Assembly (NCBI GenBank): GCA_902489925.1
Contig: CABUBX010000138.1
Coordinates: 1-5,295, forward strand
Length of the DNA: 5,295 nt
Origin: an uncultured Lachnospiraceae bacterium
GTDB lineage: Bacteria > Bacillota > Clostridia > Lachnospirales > Lachnospiraceae
Reading direction: 5' to 3'
The translations under genes were made by a program, and so were the position numbers. Below the pieces are notes generated by a model, which saw nothing but the letters and a program-made list of their open reading frames with translations, was not told the origin of the DNA and ran no database searches. The number at the start of each line of letters is the position of its first letter. Position 1 is the first letter of the stretch. Positions 4,942 through 5,295 of this stretch are shown in pieces.

Positions 4942-5295
4942 GCCTGTACCCTCTCTTTATAAAGTGTGATGATTGCCTCAATTACTTCATCAATTGTCAT
5001 CTCTGACGTATCAAGATAAACCGCATCATCAGCTTTTCTAAGCGGTGAAACCGCACGGTTTTTATCACGCTCATCACGTTCATTGATATCACGCTCAATC
5101 TCATCGACTGTACAGACAATTCCGCGCGCCTGCTGTTCAAGAAAGCGTCTTAGCGCACGCACGGCACTTGAAGCCGTCAAATAAATTTTCAGCTGCGCAT
5201 TCGGAAGAATCGTCGTTCCAATATCCCGGCCATCCATTAAAACATCATATTTTTCTGCCATCTCTCTTTGAAGTTCCAAAAGCTTTTCTCTGACA
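4938..5295 (-). CDS. cmk: Cytidylate kinase, C-terminal part (runs off right edge)
   Basis: Cytidylate kinase phosphorylates CMP and dCMP with ATP in pyrimidine salvage and nucleotide recycling. The window holds 118 codons plus the stop, roughly the C-terminal half of the usual 220-residue protein; the P-loop lies beyond the edge. Numbering visible residues from V1, family segments are MDGRDIGTTILP (20-31), LKIYLTAS (35-42), the lid-region arginines R46, R49 and R50, and RDERDKNRAVSPL (73-85), which contains the conserved RDxxDxxR...PL nucleotide-binding motif, followed by ADDAVYLDTS. The frame continues upstream to the edge, so the TTG at 5279 is an internal leucine, not a start. The stop overlaps the ispH ATG as ATGA, which indicates translational coupling in an operon. 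cmk-ispH-rpsA is a familiar gene order in Clostridia. Confidence 0.95.
   Translation of the reverse strand, partial: VREKLLELQREMAEKYDVLMDGRDIGTTILPNAQLKIYLTASSAVRALRRFLEQQARGIVCTVDEIERDINERDERDKNRAVSPLRKADDAVYLDTSEMTIDEVIEAIITLYKERVQA

Noticed and set aside
5277..5279. TTG as the start of a 113-residue cytidylate kinase-like protein
   Set aside because: The frame and the family similarity continue upstream to the window edge (VREKL...), so this is an internal leucine of a longer cmk.

Overview
The window looks like core chromosome of a low-to-moderate GC Clostridia bacterium, most likely Lachnospiraceae or a close relative. This rests on strong AGGAGG-type ribosome binding sites, the cmk-ispH-rpsA gene order, a four-S1-domain RpsA, and a clostridial form of RNase H-like exonuclease. 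The assignment comes from protein and motif recognition only, not from a database search. I see no mobile element, CRISPR array, tRNA or rRNA.

Layout, left to right. Positions 1-914 hold the Holliday-junction genes ruvA and ruvB on the minus strand; ruvB runs off the left edge. Positions 915-1062 are a compact divergent control region. It has a sigma-A-type promoter facing each way, a 9-bp inverted repeat overlapping both -35 boxes, and a good match to the Gram-positive LexA (SOS) box just downstream of the ruvA -10. Positions 1063-2118 (plus strand) encode a YprB-like DEDD exonuclease. It converges on, and overlaps by 41 bp, a minus-strand gene (2078-2896) for an unrecognised protein with two membrane segments and a large cytosolic domain. 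Positions 2897-3031 are mostly intergenic and carry a strong rho-independent terminator preceded by a second small hairpin. Positions 3032-5295 are the minus-strand run cmk (partial) -> ispH -> rpsA, with coding overlaps of 4 and 13 bp, so it is very likely one translationally coupled operon ending at that terminator.

Functionally, ruvAB serves recombination and DNA repair, probably under SOS control. The divergent nuclease may also act on nucleic acids, but its substrate is unknown. The cmk-ispH-rpsA operon joins CMP recycling, the last step of MEP isoprenoid synthesis, and translation. The least understood gene is the two-TM protein at 2078-2896. I found no convincing evidence of a wholly new system; the points most worth checking are the LexA box with its divergent promoters, the unknown membrane protein, and the gene-overlap architecture.
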